Shown: positions 32,709 through 41,077, counted from the stretch's first letter. The stretch: DNA of 43,470 nucleotides from Paralimibaculum aggregatum (GCF_030270585.1 NZ_BSYI01000047.1:1-43470), one strand, 5' to 3'. Notes: generated by a model from the sequence alone, not told the origin. Program-made: numbers and translations.

Positions 32709-33722
32709 TCAATTTCTTGGATCGCTAGCGGTTTTCTTGCTATCTGCGTCAAGAAAATTTCCAGCATCGTGCATCTCTGAGTATTTCCATTTTCTTTCAA
32801 AGTAATCATATAAGTTGTCAACAAAGCTGTTTTCGGGATTTGAACTGCCCCACTCAATGTACGGCATTGCGCTAGAAAATCTATTTAAGTAGAATCCCGT
32901 GTAAACCGACTCGTGTCGCTCCCCTCTCTCCACTACGATCATCGGAACAGATGGCAAGTCCATATAGAATCTAAGCTCGAATGATCCAAGCGGCTTCTTA
33001 TTTTTATCTTTTGATTGATCTATTGCGTTCCTTAACTTCTGCATGTCTTTATAGAAGTTTATCATTGAAATCTGGCTTGTTTTTAGGGATCTCCTATAGT
33101 CTTCCACTGCGTTTTTAATGCTTTCCGGGTCATCCGGATTTCTGCAGGAGTCCTTACCGCGAAACTCTGAACATGGGTTGTCCTTATGCATAAGAAGCAC
33201 GCGAACATTTGTTCCCTTTAGTAAGGCAGTTCGAATATGTTCTTGTGAAACCTCGAGTTCGTTAAATTTTGTGTTCATCCACATTACAGACTTGTTGGAA
33301 GAATCACATATTATTTCCCCATCATCGATTTTCTCTATGACCTGCTGCAAGCCAAGGGAGAATCTTGACAAAATCAAGTTCTCGATCCTGTCAGAAAATT
33401 TTCTCTCAAAACCACTCAACTCACGCCGAAGGTAGTAGGCAATGTTTGTTTTCTCATACAATCGCTCTCCGACCGTTACGAATATCGCAATTATCACAGA
33501 GATAAAAAGAGCATCCGTTAACTTTGTCAAAATAGTTCCCGCGTAAGGACTCCACGAGGAAACATAGTACTGAAACGCGGTAAAAAGCAGAATATATACA
33601 AACAGTGATGTCGCTATTAGAACCAGCGTCATCCTGTATTTTACTATTTTTGCAAATAAATACTCGTAAAGAGACAACGATTCAGAATCTTTACTTTTGA
33701 TTTCTTCTTGAGTATTATGCAT
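32709..33722 (-). CDS. Two-TM membrane protein with large cytosolic domain, unknown
   Basis: 337 aa, not recognised. A short polar N-terminus is followed by two transmembrane helices (about 31-53 and 68-87) and a soluble domain of about 240 aa. Within this, GTNVRVLLMHKDNP (170-183) and the FELRFYMDLPSVPMIVVE segment (248-265) alternate strands and helices and faintly recall phospholipase D-like or DUF5919-type sensory/effector domains; no HKD motif is present. The gene is strikingly AT-rich with rare codons for this genome, a sign of recent transfer. Its position beside the RM operon suggests a membrane effector in defence, but this is inference. Confidence 0.75.
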   Translation of the reverse strand: MHNTQEEIKSKDSESLSLYEYLFAKIVKYRMTLVLIATSLFVYILLFTAFQYYVSSWSPYAGTILTKLTDALFISVIIAIFVTVGERLYEKTNIAYYLRRELSGFERKFSDRIENLILSRFSLGLQQVIEKIDDGEIICDSSNKSVMWMNTKFNELEVSQEHIRTALLKGTNVRVLLMHKDNPCSEFRGKDSCRNPDDPESIKNAVEDYRRSLKTSQISMINFYKDMQKLRNAIDQSKDKNKKPLGSFELRFYMDLPSVPMIVVERGERHESVYTGFYLNRFSSAMPYIEWGSSNPENSFVDNLYDYFERKWKYSEMHDAGNFLDADSKKTASDPRN

Positions 33723-33753
33723 TTCTTCACCATAACTAGGGATACAATGATAT

Positions 33754-34020
33754 ATGGTAGACGCAGAAAAATTTTATGACAAAAGCGAGGAAGAAGTCCA
33801 GGCATATTGCTTGCTACAGTCGGTCAAGGGAATTGCTGCGCTAGGTGCGGTCTCCTTCGTATTTGGCGCTGCGGCCTTAGCGACCGTCAATCTCGTTGGC
33901 GGGGATCATATGCCCGAGATTGATGGATCAGTGAGATCGCCTGCCGCCACGACGGCTGCCGCGCCGAAAATGCGAACGGAGTCTCCGCCTGACAGGTTCT
34001 GGCACTTACGACCTCTGTAA
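33754..34020 (+). CDS. Small membrane protein, possibly a truncated paralogue
   Basis: 88 aa, divergent from the membrane-protein gene with only 31 nt between. An acidic N-terminus is followed by one hydrophobic helix (about 28-48) ending NLVGGD and a low-complexity Ala/Pro tail. The helix and NL(I/V)GGD ending resemble the first helix of the protein at 36086 (GAMLGLAVPNLIGGD), so this may be a broken copy of that gene's start. It could also be a spurious frame; no ribosome site is convincing. Confidence 0.4.
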   Translation: MVDAEKFYDKSEEEVQAYCLLQSVKGIAALGAVSFVFGAAALATVNLVGGDHMPEIDGSVRSPAATTAAAPKMRTESPPDRFWHLRPL

Positions 34021-34189
34021 AGAACCAAAACTGCTCACTGACCTCACTCTATTCAGCAATCCATTGGTTGGACCGATACGAAAAAACATGCTGCTCGGCG
34101 ACTGTCCGTAGAGAAAATTAACCCAAAGATGGGCTAACGCCAGGTGATCGGGTTGACATTCCGGGGTGCGGAAAGTCAGAGGCGGTCCA

Positions 34190-35242
34190 CTATTCATCTC
34201 CATCTTTCATCATGCTTTCGGGAAACAGGAAGCGAGGCCTCTGCTCCAGGGTCCTGGCAAAGGCCGTCAGCGCGCTTCGTGTGACATATCGGCTTCCTGC
34301 CGACGGGGTCTGCATTTGCGTCCTTGCTGCCAGCTTGCCTTCATCGATTGCCGTGTGAAGCATCTGCTTGGTCTCCTCCACTTCCGGCGTCATCGTCCGA
34401 AAGTGGTCCGCGATCGACGGGGGCTCGAAGCCATGCCAGAGGAACGCGGCCTCGTAGACAAGCCATTCGTCGCGAGCGTCATGCTCCAACCAGTCTTCAA
34501 TGATGCGCAGTTCGCAAGGCTCGGCAGGTGTCAGCTTCTCGATCAGGGCGGCGCGATTGCGTAGCATTTCCAATGGATCGCTTGGTGCATCGGGGAAGAA
34601 TGCTTTGGGGCGCATTCCAGCAGCCTGGGCGAAGCTGCGCAGGTCCTCCATGGTCATGACGTATGATGAAAGGCCCACCTCCATCGTCACTTGTGTCGCC
34701 GTGAGCATGCCCGCCGCAATCGATCCGTGCAGCATGCGCTTCGTCTCTTCGACATCCGGCGTCATCAGGAACCAGTGCATGTTGACCGGCGGCGGAGCGC
34801 AACCGTGCCAAAGGAAGGCAACCTGGTAGAGGTAGAGACGATCGGCATCGCCGAATTGGGGGATCTCCGGATCGGAGTCCGTCGTAGCTGGTTGCGGCTG
34901 CTGTGCTAGCCCACCGAGCAACTCGTTTCTCTTCTCGGCAACCTCGTCGGTGAACGTCGGATCGTACTGCGGCTTAGAAAAGTACATTACAAACTTGGCC
35001 ACGTGATGATCTGCAACGTCGCCATTCCGGCGCATCCGCGAAAACATGAACTCATCAACCTGGCCGGATTCACTGCTGGCGCTCTCGTTTATCTCGGAGA
35101 TTATGCGATTTTTGTATAGATTGTTACCGGTTGCAGCTTTGTATTCGCGAATTATTGCGTCAATACGTTGAGCAATAAACCGTTGCAATTCAGGAAAGTA
35201 GTGCTTGCCACTTTCTGGTTTTGGATCGGCGGGGCCAGCCAT
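34190..35242 (-). CDS. Unknown protein with a duplicated 80-residue module
   Basis: 350 aa, family not recognised. The N-terminal part (about 12-90) is helical and charged. It is followed by two copies of one module at 137-217 and 261-341, both with the order AFLWHG, MTP(D/E)VEETK(R/Q)ML, a short strand, and a closing (R)P(K/R)(A/F)(F/L)FP(D/E). The linker between copies is helical. No membrane segments or catalytic motif are evident. It is on the same strand as the repeat protein at 35330, 87 nt downstream of it, so the pair may be co-expressed. Cargo of the mobile element; function unknown. Confidence 0.75.
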   Translation of the reverse strand: MAGPADPKPESGKHYFPELQRFIAQRIDAIIREYKAATGNNLYKNRIISEINESASSESGQVDEFMFSRMRRNGDVADHHVAKFVMYFSKPQYDPTFTDEVAEKRNELLGGLAQQPQPATTDSDPEIPQFGDADRLYLYQVAFLWHGCAPPPVNMHWFLMTPDVEETKRMLHGSIAAGMLTATQVTMEVGLSSYVMTMEDLRSFAQAAGMRPKAFFPDAPSDPLEMLRNRAALIEKLTPAEPCELRIIEDWLEHDARDEWLVYEAAFLWHGFEPPSIADHFRTMTPEVEETKQMLHTAIDEGKLAARTQMQTPSAGSRYVTRSALTAFARTLEQRPRFLFPESMMKDGDE

Positions 35243-35329
35243 GCGTCAAACCCGTTCTGAAGCGATCAGCGCGGCACGTTGCCGATATGCCGATCCTGCG
35301 CATCCCAAGATCGGCGCATGCCAGCCGCC

Positions 35330-35896
35330 TCATGCCGGTCGCGGACCAGATGGGCTGGCTGGACGACCGACGCCTGACGAAGCCTTATCGGCGGTAACTT
35401 CGGTGCCATGGCGATACCAACGAGCTTCTATGACGTTGCCGAACATATCGTACCAAAGAGAGGCCGGCTGACCATCTCTGTGCAGACGGCCGCTCAGAAA
35501 CCATCTCTCGCTCGTAACATGGCCGGACTCTCGATCCCGAGCGATCTCCGCAGGCCCGTCCTCGCGATGGACGACACCGTGGCATACCCACTGCTCCTGC
35601 GTGACAATCCCCGTGTCCGGATCTCGTTCGATGAGGGCTGGACCTGCTGTCCGATGCAGCACGCCGTTGGCCTTCCATGTCTCCAGAACGGCAATGGGTC
35701 TGTCCGCCCCATGCTCAATCACCACATCGACATCATATTTCTCCGTGTAGGCGGTACTCAAGACATTCTCACAATCGGCATCTTGTTGAATATTCCACAG
35801 TATAAATGAAAAATATTGGAAACAATATGCATCAATAAGAAGAAACGATACAGATTCCTGTAATCGTTCGTCTTGGCGCTGCAACACAGCGCTCAA
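35330..35896 (-). CDS. Protein with MORN-like 29-residue repeats
   Basis: 188 aa. From residue 74 there are four repeats of 28-29 residues beginning at Trp74, Trp103, Trp132 and Trp160. They have the pattern W-x3-G-x-(L/V)-H-R-x2-G-P-A followed by a turn with DxxTG or similar. Such W/G/H repeats resemble MORN-like beta-hairpin repeats found in phage and toxin-associated proteins. The first 70 residues are unlike the rest, and the true start may lie further in. The role is unknown; it is upstream of and on the same strand as the duplicated-module protein. Confidence 0.55.
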   Translation of the reverse strand: MSAVLQRQDERLQESVSFLLIDAYCFQYFSFILWNIQQDADCENVLSTAYTEKYDVDVVIEHGADRPIAVLETWKANGVLHRTAGPALIERDPDTGIVTQEQWVCHGVVHREDGPAEIARDRESGHVTSERWFLSGRLHRDGQPASLWYDMFGNVIEARWYRHGTEVTADKASSGVGRPASPSGPRPA

Positions 35897-36085
35897 GTCC
35901 TCTCAAACTTTTTCAACAAGCTTCAAGTGCACGAACAGCGGTCTCCCCGTAGCCCTCGGATGTGTATCGGCGCACAGGACGCCGGGCCCCGCTCTTGGGC
36001 GGGTGAACCCCGCACCCAAAGGCACGGAATCCGCGCAGCGACTTACACGTTCTGCGGGGATCCCAACTCACGCGAGGAGATCGTG

Positions 36086-37339
36086 ATGACCACACATGAG
36101 AAGAAGGCCGGACAGGAGTCGCGGCGGATGCCCGCGAACGACACGAAGCCTGTCGCCACGATGGCTACGGGCGCGCTCGCTGTCGCCTCAGGAGCCATGC
36201 TGGGGCTGGCCGTGCCGAACCTGATCGGCGGCGACTTTGTCTTGGCCAAGACGGCCCTGATTGCCGGCGCCGGGGCGCTCGTCGCGTTCTCGGTGAACCG
36301 GTTGGCCATCGAGAAAGGGGCGCCGCTGGCCGCGCAGCGGGTCGGCATGACCTGGCTTGTCAGCACTGTCTCGATCCTGGCGGTCGGGGCCTGCCTTGCG
36401 ACCGCAACCTATTCCGGCCTCGTGCTCAACGACGTGGAGACGCTCCGGCTGCAGCGGCACGCACAGGACTACACGGCGTTCGTCGAGGAGCAGACCCAGG
36501 CGGCATCGCAGACCAGCCGGATCGCGCCCGCGATGCGGGCTGTGGTGAGCGATATTGCCGCGAAGGAAGCCTGCGAGATCGAGCGCTCCTGCCTGTCGGG
36601 GCGCGGTCGCGGCGGCCAGGGACCGGTCTCGAACGCACTCGCGGCGCTGCGGCAGCGCGCGGAGGCGCTGGTCGCTCAGGTCGAAGCGGGCGAACGCGAC
36701 CGCCAGTCCGCCCTCGCGGCACTGAAGAAGCAGATCGCCGCCTATGCCGACACCATCGAGACCGAGGACCTCTCGCCCGCCGATCGACGCAAGGCGCTGC
36801 AAGGGGTCGACGCGGAGATCCGCGAGCAACTCAATTCGCTCGACGAAGCCGCGCCGATCGCGCTCGTCGCCGCCTACGCAAGCGAGCTCCGGGGCGGCAT
36901 CACGATCCCCGCCCGGCCCGTGGCCAGCCGGAACATCAGCACGGTCCTGCGCGGCCATGGCAAGAGTCTGGCGGATGTTCTGGCGAGCATCGAGGGGTCG
37001 GCGACCAGCCGGCCGCCGATGCCGAAGCGCACGGGCGTCGATGATACCTTCGAGTATATCGGGCACTTCCTCCCCGTGGCCGCGGTGGTGGCGCTCGTCG
37101 AGCTGATCTTCCCGATCACGCTCTGGATCTACACCTACTACTCGCTGATCTGGGCGGGCTTCCGGCGGGACCCGGATCTCTGGCGCAAGCACGCCAAGCG
37201 CGACGAGTTCTCCGAGCTCGTCACGCTTCCCGCTACCGATCTGACGAAGGCCAAGCCCGACGAGGAGCACGAGCCGTCGGTGAAGCGCAAGCCGCGGGCG
37301 AACGGGAAGGCGAAGCTGGACGCTGGGGAGACCTGGTGA
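36086..37339 (+). CDS. Polytopic membrane protein of the transfer module
   Basis: 417 aa, family not recognised. Three hydrophobic helices lie near the N-terminus (about 24-46, 52-72, 88-112). A 200-residue charged, coiled-coil-like domain follows (about 115-320), then a strongly hydrophobic hairpin (GHFLPVAAVVALVELIFPITLWIYTYY) and a basic tail. GAGGAG sits 6 nt before the ATG at 36086. It opens the plus-strand operon that runs to the recombinase and overlaps the next gene by one base. A mating-pair or membrane scaffold role for DNA transfer is inferred from context. Confidence 0.75.
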   Translation: MTTHEKKAGQESRRMPANDTKPVATMATGALAVASGAMLGLAVPNLIGGDFVLAKTALIAGAGALVAFSVNRLAIEKGAPLAAQRVGMTWLVSTVSILAVGACLATATYSGLVLNDVETLRLQRHAQDYTAFVEEQTQAASQTSRIAPAMRAVVSDIAAKEACEIERSCLSGRGRGGQGPVSNALAALRQRAEALVAQVEAGERDRQSALAALKKQIAAYADTIETEDLSPADRRKALQGVDAEIREQLNSLDEAAPIALVAAYASELRGGITIPARPVASRNISTVLRGHGKSLADVLASIEGSATSRPPMPKRTGVDDTFEYIGHFLPVAAVVALVELIFPITLWIYTYYSLIWAGFRRDPDLWRKHAKRDEFSELVTLPATDLTKAKPDEEHEPSVKRKPRANGKAKLDAGETW

Positions 37340-37869
37340 TGTTCGGCTCGGATGGATCGGGCGTCTCGGCGCTCGGGGGCATCGGGCTGACGGTCATCCT
37401 CTATGCGCTTCTGAGCGCGTTCGGCACCGGCCCGCTTATCGGCCAGCGGATGATCGAGCGCGCGGACTGGTCCAGGCGCTGCACGGCGCTGGTGCGCGAG
37501 GAGCTCGCCGCGAGCGCGCCGGACCCGCAATTCGCGCCGCAGATCAACTGCGATTCCGTGCTCGGCATTCTCGGGCCGCAGGGCCGGGCGATCTGCCAGC
37601 ACTACGGGAGCCAGCTGCGGATTCCTTACCTCGACCAGCTGCAGGCGCATCAGCAGCGCCTCCAGGATCTCGCCCAGCGACGCCGCCAGGTAGAGGCCTC
37701 GCGGGCGCTCTCCCGCTGCGACTGCGCGGCGAGCGAGTTCCTGCGCGCGGAGCGCATCGGCCTCGCCATCGCCGCCGGCAGTGCCCGGATCATGGTGCCG
37801 CCGGAGATCGAGAACCTCGAGACGAGCCTCGTTCAGGCCTACCGCTCGCCCGCTTGCGGGTCGCGTTGA
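37339..37869 (+). CDS. Small membrane-anchored protein, Cys-containing
   Basis: 176 aa, not recognised. One N-terminal helix (about 14-34) is followed by a largely helical soluble domain with several Cys (INCDSV, AICQHY, RCDCAASEF, PACG), which suggests a periplasmic domain with disulfides. The ATG at 37339 overlaps the preceding stop by one base, so the two products are probably made together. Part of the presumed transfer module. Confidence 0.7.
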   Translation: MFGSDGSGVSALGGIGLTVILYALLSAFGTGPLIGQRMIERADWSRRCTALVREELAASAPDPQFAPQINCDSVLGILGPQGRAICQHYGSQLRIPYLDQLQAHQQRLQDLAQRRRQVEASRALSRCDCAASEFLRAERIGLAIAAGSARIMVPPEIENLETSLVQAYRSPACGSR

Positions 37870-37884
37870 GAGAAGGAGACTGCC

Positions 37885-38259
37885 ATGATCTTCGGGTCGA
37901 TCTCGATCGATGACGGCGCGGTCAACACGCATCGCGACAGCTACATCCTCGACAGCCTCACGGTCGTCTCCGTGCGGCGCCCGCTGCTTGCCCCCGCCGC
38001 CGTGATCGGCGGGGGCTTCACCGCCTTCTCCTGGGCGAACGCCGATCTCCTCTACCCAACCGAGATCGGCACGCTGGTCGGCGCGTCGATGGTCGCGCTC
38101 GTCGCCGGGCTCTGGCTCGGCCAGTTGAAGCTCCTCTCGCGCGATCTGCGCGGCAGCGAGCTCTCCGGCGCGATCTGGGGTTCCTACCGTCGTCTCAACC
38201 ACAAGCGCGCGGAGATCGTCGCGAAGCGCCGGCGGCTCGGCGGGAGGCCCTTTGCATGA
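37885..38259 (+). CDS. Membrane protein of the transfer module, DUF6232-like
   Basis: 124 aa. The N-terminal soluble strand-rich part (DDGAVNTHRDSYILDSLTVVSVRR) resembles DUF6232-type domains, which is a weak assignment. Two hydrophobic helices follow (about 38-56 and 62-80), then a basic C-terminus. AGAAGGAGACTGCC precedes the start. It overlaps the next gene by 4 nt. Confidence 0.7.
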   Translation: MIFGSISIDDGAVNTHRDSYILDSLTVVSVRRPLLAPAAVIGGGFTAFSWANADLLYPTEIGTLVGASMVALVAGLWLGQLKLLSRDLRGSELSGAIWGSYRRLNHKRAEIVAKRRRLGGRPFA

Positions 38260-38570
38260 TCCCCGGCGCGCGTCCGACCGCGACGATTTTCTCGATCAAC
38301 GCCAAGCTCGCAGGAGCCGCGCTGATGGCGGTGACCGCCTATGCAATCTGGCCCACCTATCCGAAATGGTGGTCCTTCGGCATGATGTCGGTGATCCTCG
38401 CGCTTGCCGCCGTCGGCAACGTCATCGCGGCGATCCGTCAGATGGTCGCGCTCTATCAGCGCGAGAAGGCCATCGCCGAGCTCACCAAAGACGCAGCGGC
38501 ACCGAAGTCGGCGCGGCTCGCTTCCGACGATCACGACCGGCTGCGCGAGGCGGGGGTGCTCGATGACTGA
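38256..38570 (+). CDS. Two-TM protein, probable detached membrane anchor of the coupling ATPase
   Basis: 104 aa. Two transmembrane helices (about 13-31 and 38-60) with a very short turn between, then a charged cytoplasmic tail (QREKAIAELTKD...). This is the topology of the N-terminal membrane part of VirD4/TraG coupling proteins. The ATPase encoded next lacks any such helices and its start overlaps this gene by 8 nt. Inference: the coupling protein is split in two polypeptides. Confidence 0.75.
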   Translation: MIPGARPTATIFSINAKLAGAALMAVTAYAIWPTYPKWWSFGMMSVILALAAVGNVIAAIRQMVALYQREKAIAELTKDAAAPKSARLASDDHDRLREAGVLDD

Positions 38571-39945
38571 GAAGATCCGCCGCATTCTCGGCTTCACCTT
38601 CGACGGCAAGCCGCTTTGGGAGCCGAACAGCACGCTCTCCTCTATCACCTGGGCCGCGACCGGCGGCGGCAAGACCACCTGCACCGCCATGCCGTCGATC
38701 CTGGCGATGCTCGCGGATACCGAGCGCGCGCTCTTCATCAACGACATCAAGGCCGAGATCGCGCCGCAAATCGCCGAGCTCTGCCTGCGCCATGGCCGTC
38801 GCTTCGGCCTCGTCGACCGCTTCGGCGTGCTCGGCGCCGACAACCCGCACCAAATCGAGGTCAACCCGTTCTCCTCGATCACGCTCGCCGCCGCGCGCGG
38901 CGATCAGGACCTGCCGTTCCTGCTCGAGAGCATGACCCACACCTTCATCCCCGAGGTCGAGAAGGACACGCGCAACTTCTACTTCCGCGAGGAGCCCCGC
39001 CAGATGATCAACCTGGCCACACGGCTCCTCCTGCACCGCAAGCCGAGTCTCGCGACGCCCGGCGGTGTCCATGCGCTCCTCGCCGATCCCGAGATCTGGG
39101 AAGGCGCGCTCGAGGCCGCCAAGGAGGAGATCGAGGGGGCGACGCGCGCCATGGCGCAGCACACGCTCTGGATGCGCGAGCACAACAAGGAGCATTACTC
39201 GCAGCATCTTCGGGCGGCGCTCACCGCGCTCAAGATCTTTGCCGAGGGCCCGCTCCATGAGGCGGGCTTCGACCCCGATCTCGCCCATGAGGATCTGATC
39301 CGCGACCATTGGGTGGTCTGCTTCGTCAATCCGACGCGCCATGTCGACCGGCTCGGGCCCTTCTTCGCGCAGCATTTCACCTCGCTCTTCGATGCGCAGC
39401 TTTCGGGGCCCATCGGCAAGTCCGACTATGTAATCGACGAGTTCTGCGCGAGCCCGATGCGCGAGGTGATCAAGAAGATCACCGTCTTCAGGGCGTTCGG
39501 AGCGCGCGGGCACTTCATCGCCCAGTCGCGGATGGACAGCGTGAAGCGCTATGGCGAGCACGAGACCGCGGTTCTCGAGGAGAACTGCGCCATCAAGGTG
39601 TATCTCAAGTTCTCAAGTTACGCCGAGGCCGAGCGCGTGTCCCGTGCCATGGGCGAGACCCGCACCGTCACCCTCGGCATCGGCACTCAGGGCGGCCGGC
39701 TCGACCACTCCCTCAACATCAGCACCGGCCGCGAGCGCGTCTTCTCGGCCGAGGAGCTCATGCGGCTCCCGCCCGAGGAGCAGATCATCCACATCGCCGG
39801 CCTTGGATTCATTCACTGTCTGAAGGTTCGGCAGAACCAGCTCGCACCCTATTGCCAAGAGCTCGGCGAGAACCCGCTCGAGGGCGGGCGGCTCGAGCCC
39901 GATCCGAAGATCACGCTGCCTACGCCAGCGAAGAGGAGGTCCTGA
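38563..39945 (+). CDS. TraG/VirD4-like type IV coupling ATPase (soluble)
   Basis: 460 aa P-loop ATPase. Walker A AATGGGKTT (31-39), the coupling-protein motif LFINDIKAEIA (58-68, counterpart of the DPKGE motif), and Walker B YVIDEF (289-294). The IAQSRMDSVKRYG region is where VirD4-family proteins have the TQ-rich sensor, and the AGLGFIHCLKVRQ end is typical. Coupling proteins deliver the relaxase-DNA complex to a type IV secretion channel. VirD4 proteins are usually 550-650 aa with two N-terminal helices; here the nucleotide-binding domain starts at once, so the anchor must be a separate protein, probably the one at 38256. Confidence 0.9.
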   Translation: MTEKIRRILGFTFDGKPLWEPNSTLSSITWAATGGGKTTCTAMPSILAMLADTERALFINDIKAEIAPQIAELCLRHGRRFGLVDRFGVLGADNPHQIEVNPFSSITLAAARGDQDLPFLLESMTHTFIPEVEKDTRNFYFREEPRQMINLATRLLLHRKPSLATPGGVHALLADPEIWEGALEAAKEEIEGATRAMAQHTLWMREHNKEHYSQHLRAALTALKIFAEGPLHEAGFDPDLAHEDLIRDHWVVCFVNPTRHVDRLGPFFAQHFTSLFDAQLSGPIGKSDYVIDEFCASPMREVIKKITVFRAFGARGHFIAQSRMDSVKRYGEHETAVLEENCAIKVYLKFSSYAEAERVSRAMGETRTVTLGIGTQGGRLDHSLNISTGRERVFSAEELMRLPPEEQIIHIAGLGFIHCLKVRQNQLAPYCQELGENPLEGGRLEPDPKITLPTPAKRRS

Positions 39946-39946
39946 C

Positions 39947-40216
39947 ATGACCCCGTGGCTCTTCCGCCCGAGTTATCTCCTCTGGCTGATCCCTTTAGCC
40001 GCGCTCTGGGTCGGCGCCGAGATCCTCGGTCCGCCGATGGTGATCTGGTCCTATAGCTGGATCGACGACGGTCGCGGGCACGATCCCTTCAACGCCGAGC
40101 GCCAGTACACGCGCTGCACCTGGGTCGGTTTCGACGGATCGGCGGTCACCACCTATCCGACCGATGGGCGCTGCGGCTGGCTCTACTTCCCGAAGCTCGA
40201 AGGAGGTGCCCCGTGA
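39947..40216 (+). CDS. Small secreted/membrane protein
   Basis: 89 aa, not recognised. A hydrophobic N-terminal segment (about 8-34) is either a signal anchor or a signal peptide, followed by a short Trp/Cys-containing domain (CTWVGFDG, GRCGWLYF) with two Cys that could pair outside the membrane. GAGGAGGTCCTGAC precedes the ATG. It lies between the coupling ATPase and the 40.2-kb conflict region. Confidence 0.65.
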   Translation: MTPWLFRPSYLLWLIPLAALWVGAEILGPPMVIWSYSWIDDGRGHDPFNAERQYTRCTWVGFDGSAVTTYPTDGRCGWLYFPKLEGGAP

Positions 40217-40560
40217 CGAGATACACAAAGATGCGCTCAGCGGCCTTGCGGGGCGAGATCCTCGATCCGGTAATGCAGATCCTGGCGCGTCTTGAGGATG
40301 TGGCGGGCCATGTATTTGAGCCCGTCGAGCACGGTGGCCTCATTGGCGTTGCCTCTTTCCACGTCACGCCGCGCACCGGCTTGAGAGGGCAAGTCCTCTG
40401 TCAGGCCAAAGAGTTCGGCTTCGCTCCAGAACTCCTCCCAATCCATTGGCGCGAACCAGGCATCCGCCTCGTCAATGCTGGAAAATGTTTTCATGTCATG
40501 ATCTTAGCACAGATCCGCCGGATCGCTAAATCGATTCCGAACCTGGACTTCCGCCCATGA
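40213..40560 (+). CDS. Hypothetical protein, competing frame
   Basis: 115 aa from GTG at 40213. For it: a strong AAGGAGGT 5 nt upstream, a GTGA overlap with the previous stop and an ATGA overlap with the next gene, matching the operon style. Against it: third-position base use is poor and the protein resembles nothing recognised, while the opposite strand carries a frame with better composition. Possibly the ribosome site belonged to a gene that was replaced. Only one of the two frames is likely to be a real protein. Confidence 0.35.
   Translation: MTRYTKMRSAALRGEILDPVMQILARLEDVAGHVFEPVEHGGLIGVASFHVTPRTGLRGQVLCQAKEFGFAPELLPIHWREPGIRLVNAGKCFHVMILAQIRRIAKSIPNLDFRP
40237..40494 (-). CDS. Small acidic protein, antisense to the operon
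   Basis: 85 aa beginning MKTFSSIDEADAWFAPMDWEEF, acidic at the N-terminus and basic at the C-terminus (LKYMARHILKTRQDLHYR). Codon use has good G/C at third positions and the sequence looks like a genuine small protein. TAAGAT lies 9 nt before the ATG and a TTTAGC hexamer 18 nt further upstream, a possible own promoter. It is antisense to the 40213 frame. Its compact size suggests an antitoxin, inhibitor or regulator, but nothing specific was recognised. Confidence 0.5.
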   Translation of the reverse strand: MKTFSSIDEADAWFAPMDWEEFWSEAELFGLTEDLPSQAGARRDVERGNANEATVLDGLKYMARHILKTRQDLHYRIEDLAPQGR

Positions 40561-41057
40561 CGTCGCGCTTGTCCGACGAGGTCCGCCGGACCTTCGAGCT
40601 CGCCAGCCGCCGCCGTGAGGCGAAGCAGCTTCGCACCGGCGAGGATTGGCGGAGCCTTCAGCAGGTCCAGGTCCACTTCGCCAAAGCCCAGCGCGAGGAG
40701 AAGCGTACCTTCCGCGCCGAATACGAGACACGGGTCGAGGCCGAGAAACAGAAGCTGATCGACAAGGCGGCGGACCAGGATCCCACGCCCAAGCCATGGT
40801 GGTCGCGAGAGGACAAGTTCGGGCGCGCCGCTATCGAGCGTCAGGCGCATCGCAATGTCCGCCGCGCGCACGAGAAGTCTATCGCCCGGCTCGAGGAACG
40901 GGAGAGCGAGGCGCTCAAGACGCTGATGACGCGCGCCGCGAAGCGTGACCGTCTGCGCGAGAAGACCCTGACCGACTTCGCCCGCACCACGGACCGCCGC
41001 TCCGGAGAGGAGCGGCGCCAGAGCCCGCGCCGCGGGCCGCGCATGTCCGACGACTGA
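40557..41057 (+). CDS. Highly charged coiled-coil protein of the transfer module
   Basis: 166 aa, nearly all charged helix (RREAKQL, AQREEKRTF, RRAHEKSIARLEERE), with one break at PTPKPWWSRED (about 76-86) and an Arg-rich C-terminus. No family recognised. Basic coiled coils of this kind in mobilisation regions often bind DNA or the coupling protein. The start overlaps an upstream TGA in an ATGA arrangement. Confidence 0.7.
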   Translation: MTSRLSDEVRRTFELASRRREAKQLRTGEDWRSLQQVQVHFAKAQREEKRTFRAEYETRVEAEKQKLIDKAADQDPTPKPWWSREDKFGRAAIERQAHRNVRRAHEKSIARLEERESEALKTLMTRAAKRDRLREKTLTDFARTTDRRSGEERRQSPRRGPRMSDD

Positions 41058-41077
41058 TCCATGACAAGGAAAGCAAG

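Noticed and set aside
38482-39561. A 359-codon minus-strand frame opposite the coupling ATPase
   Set aside because: The ATPase motifs on the plus strand are decisive.
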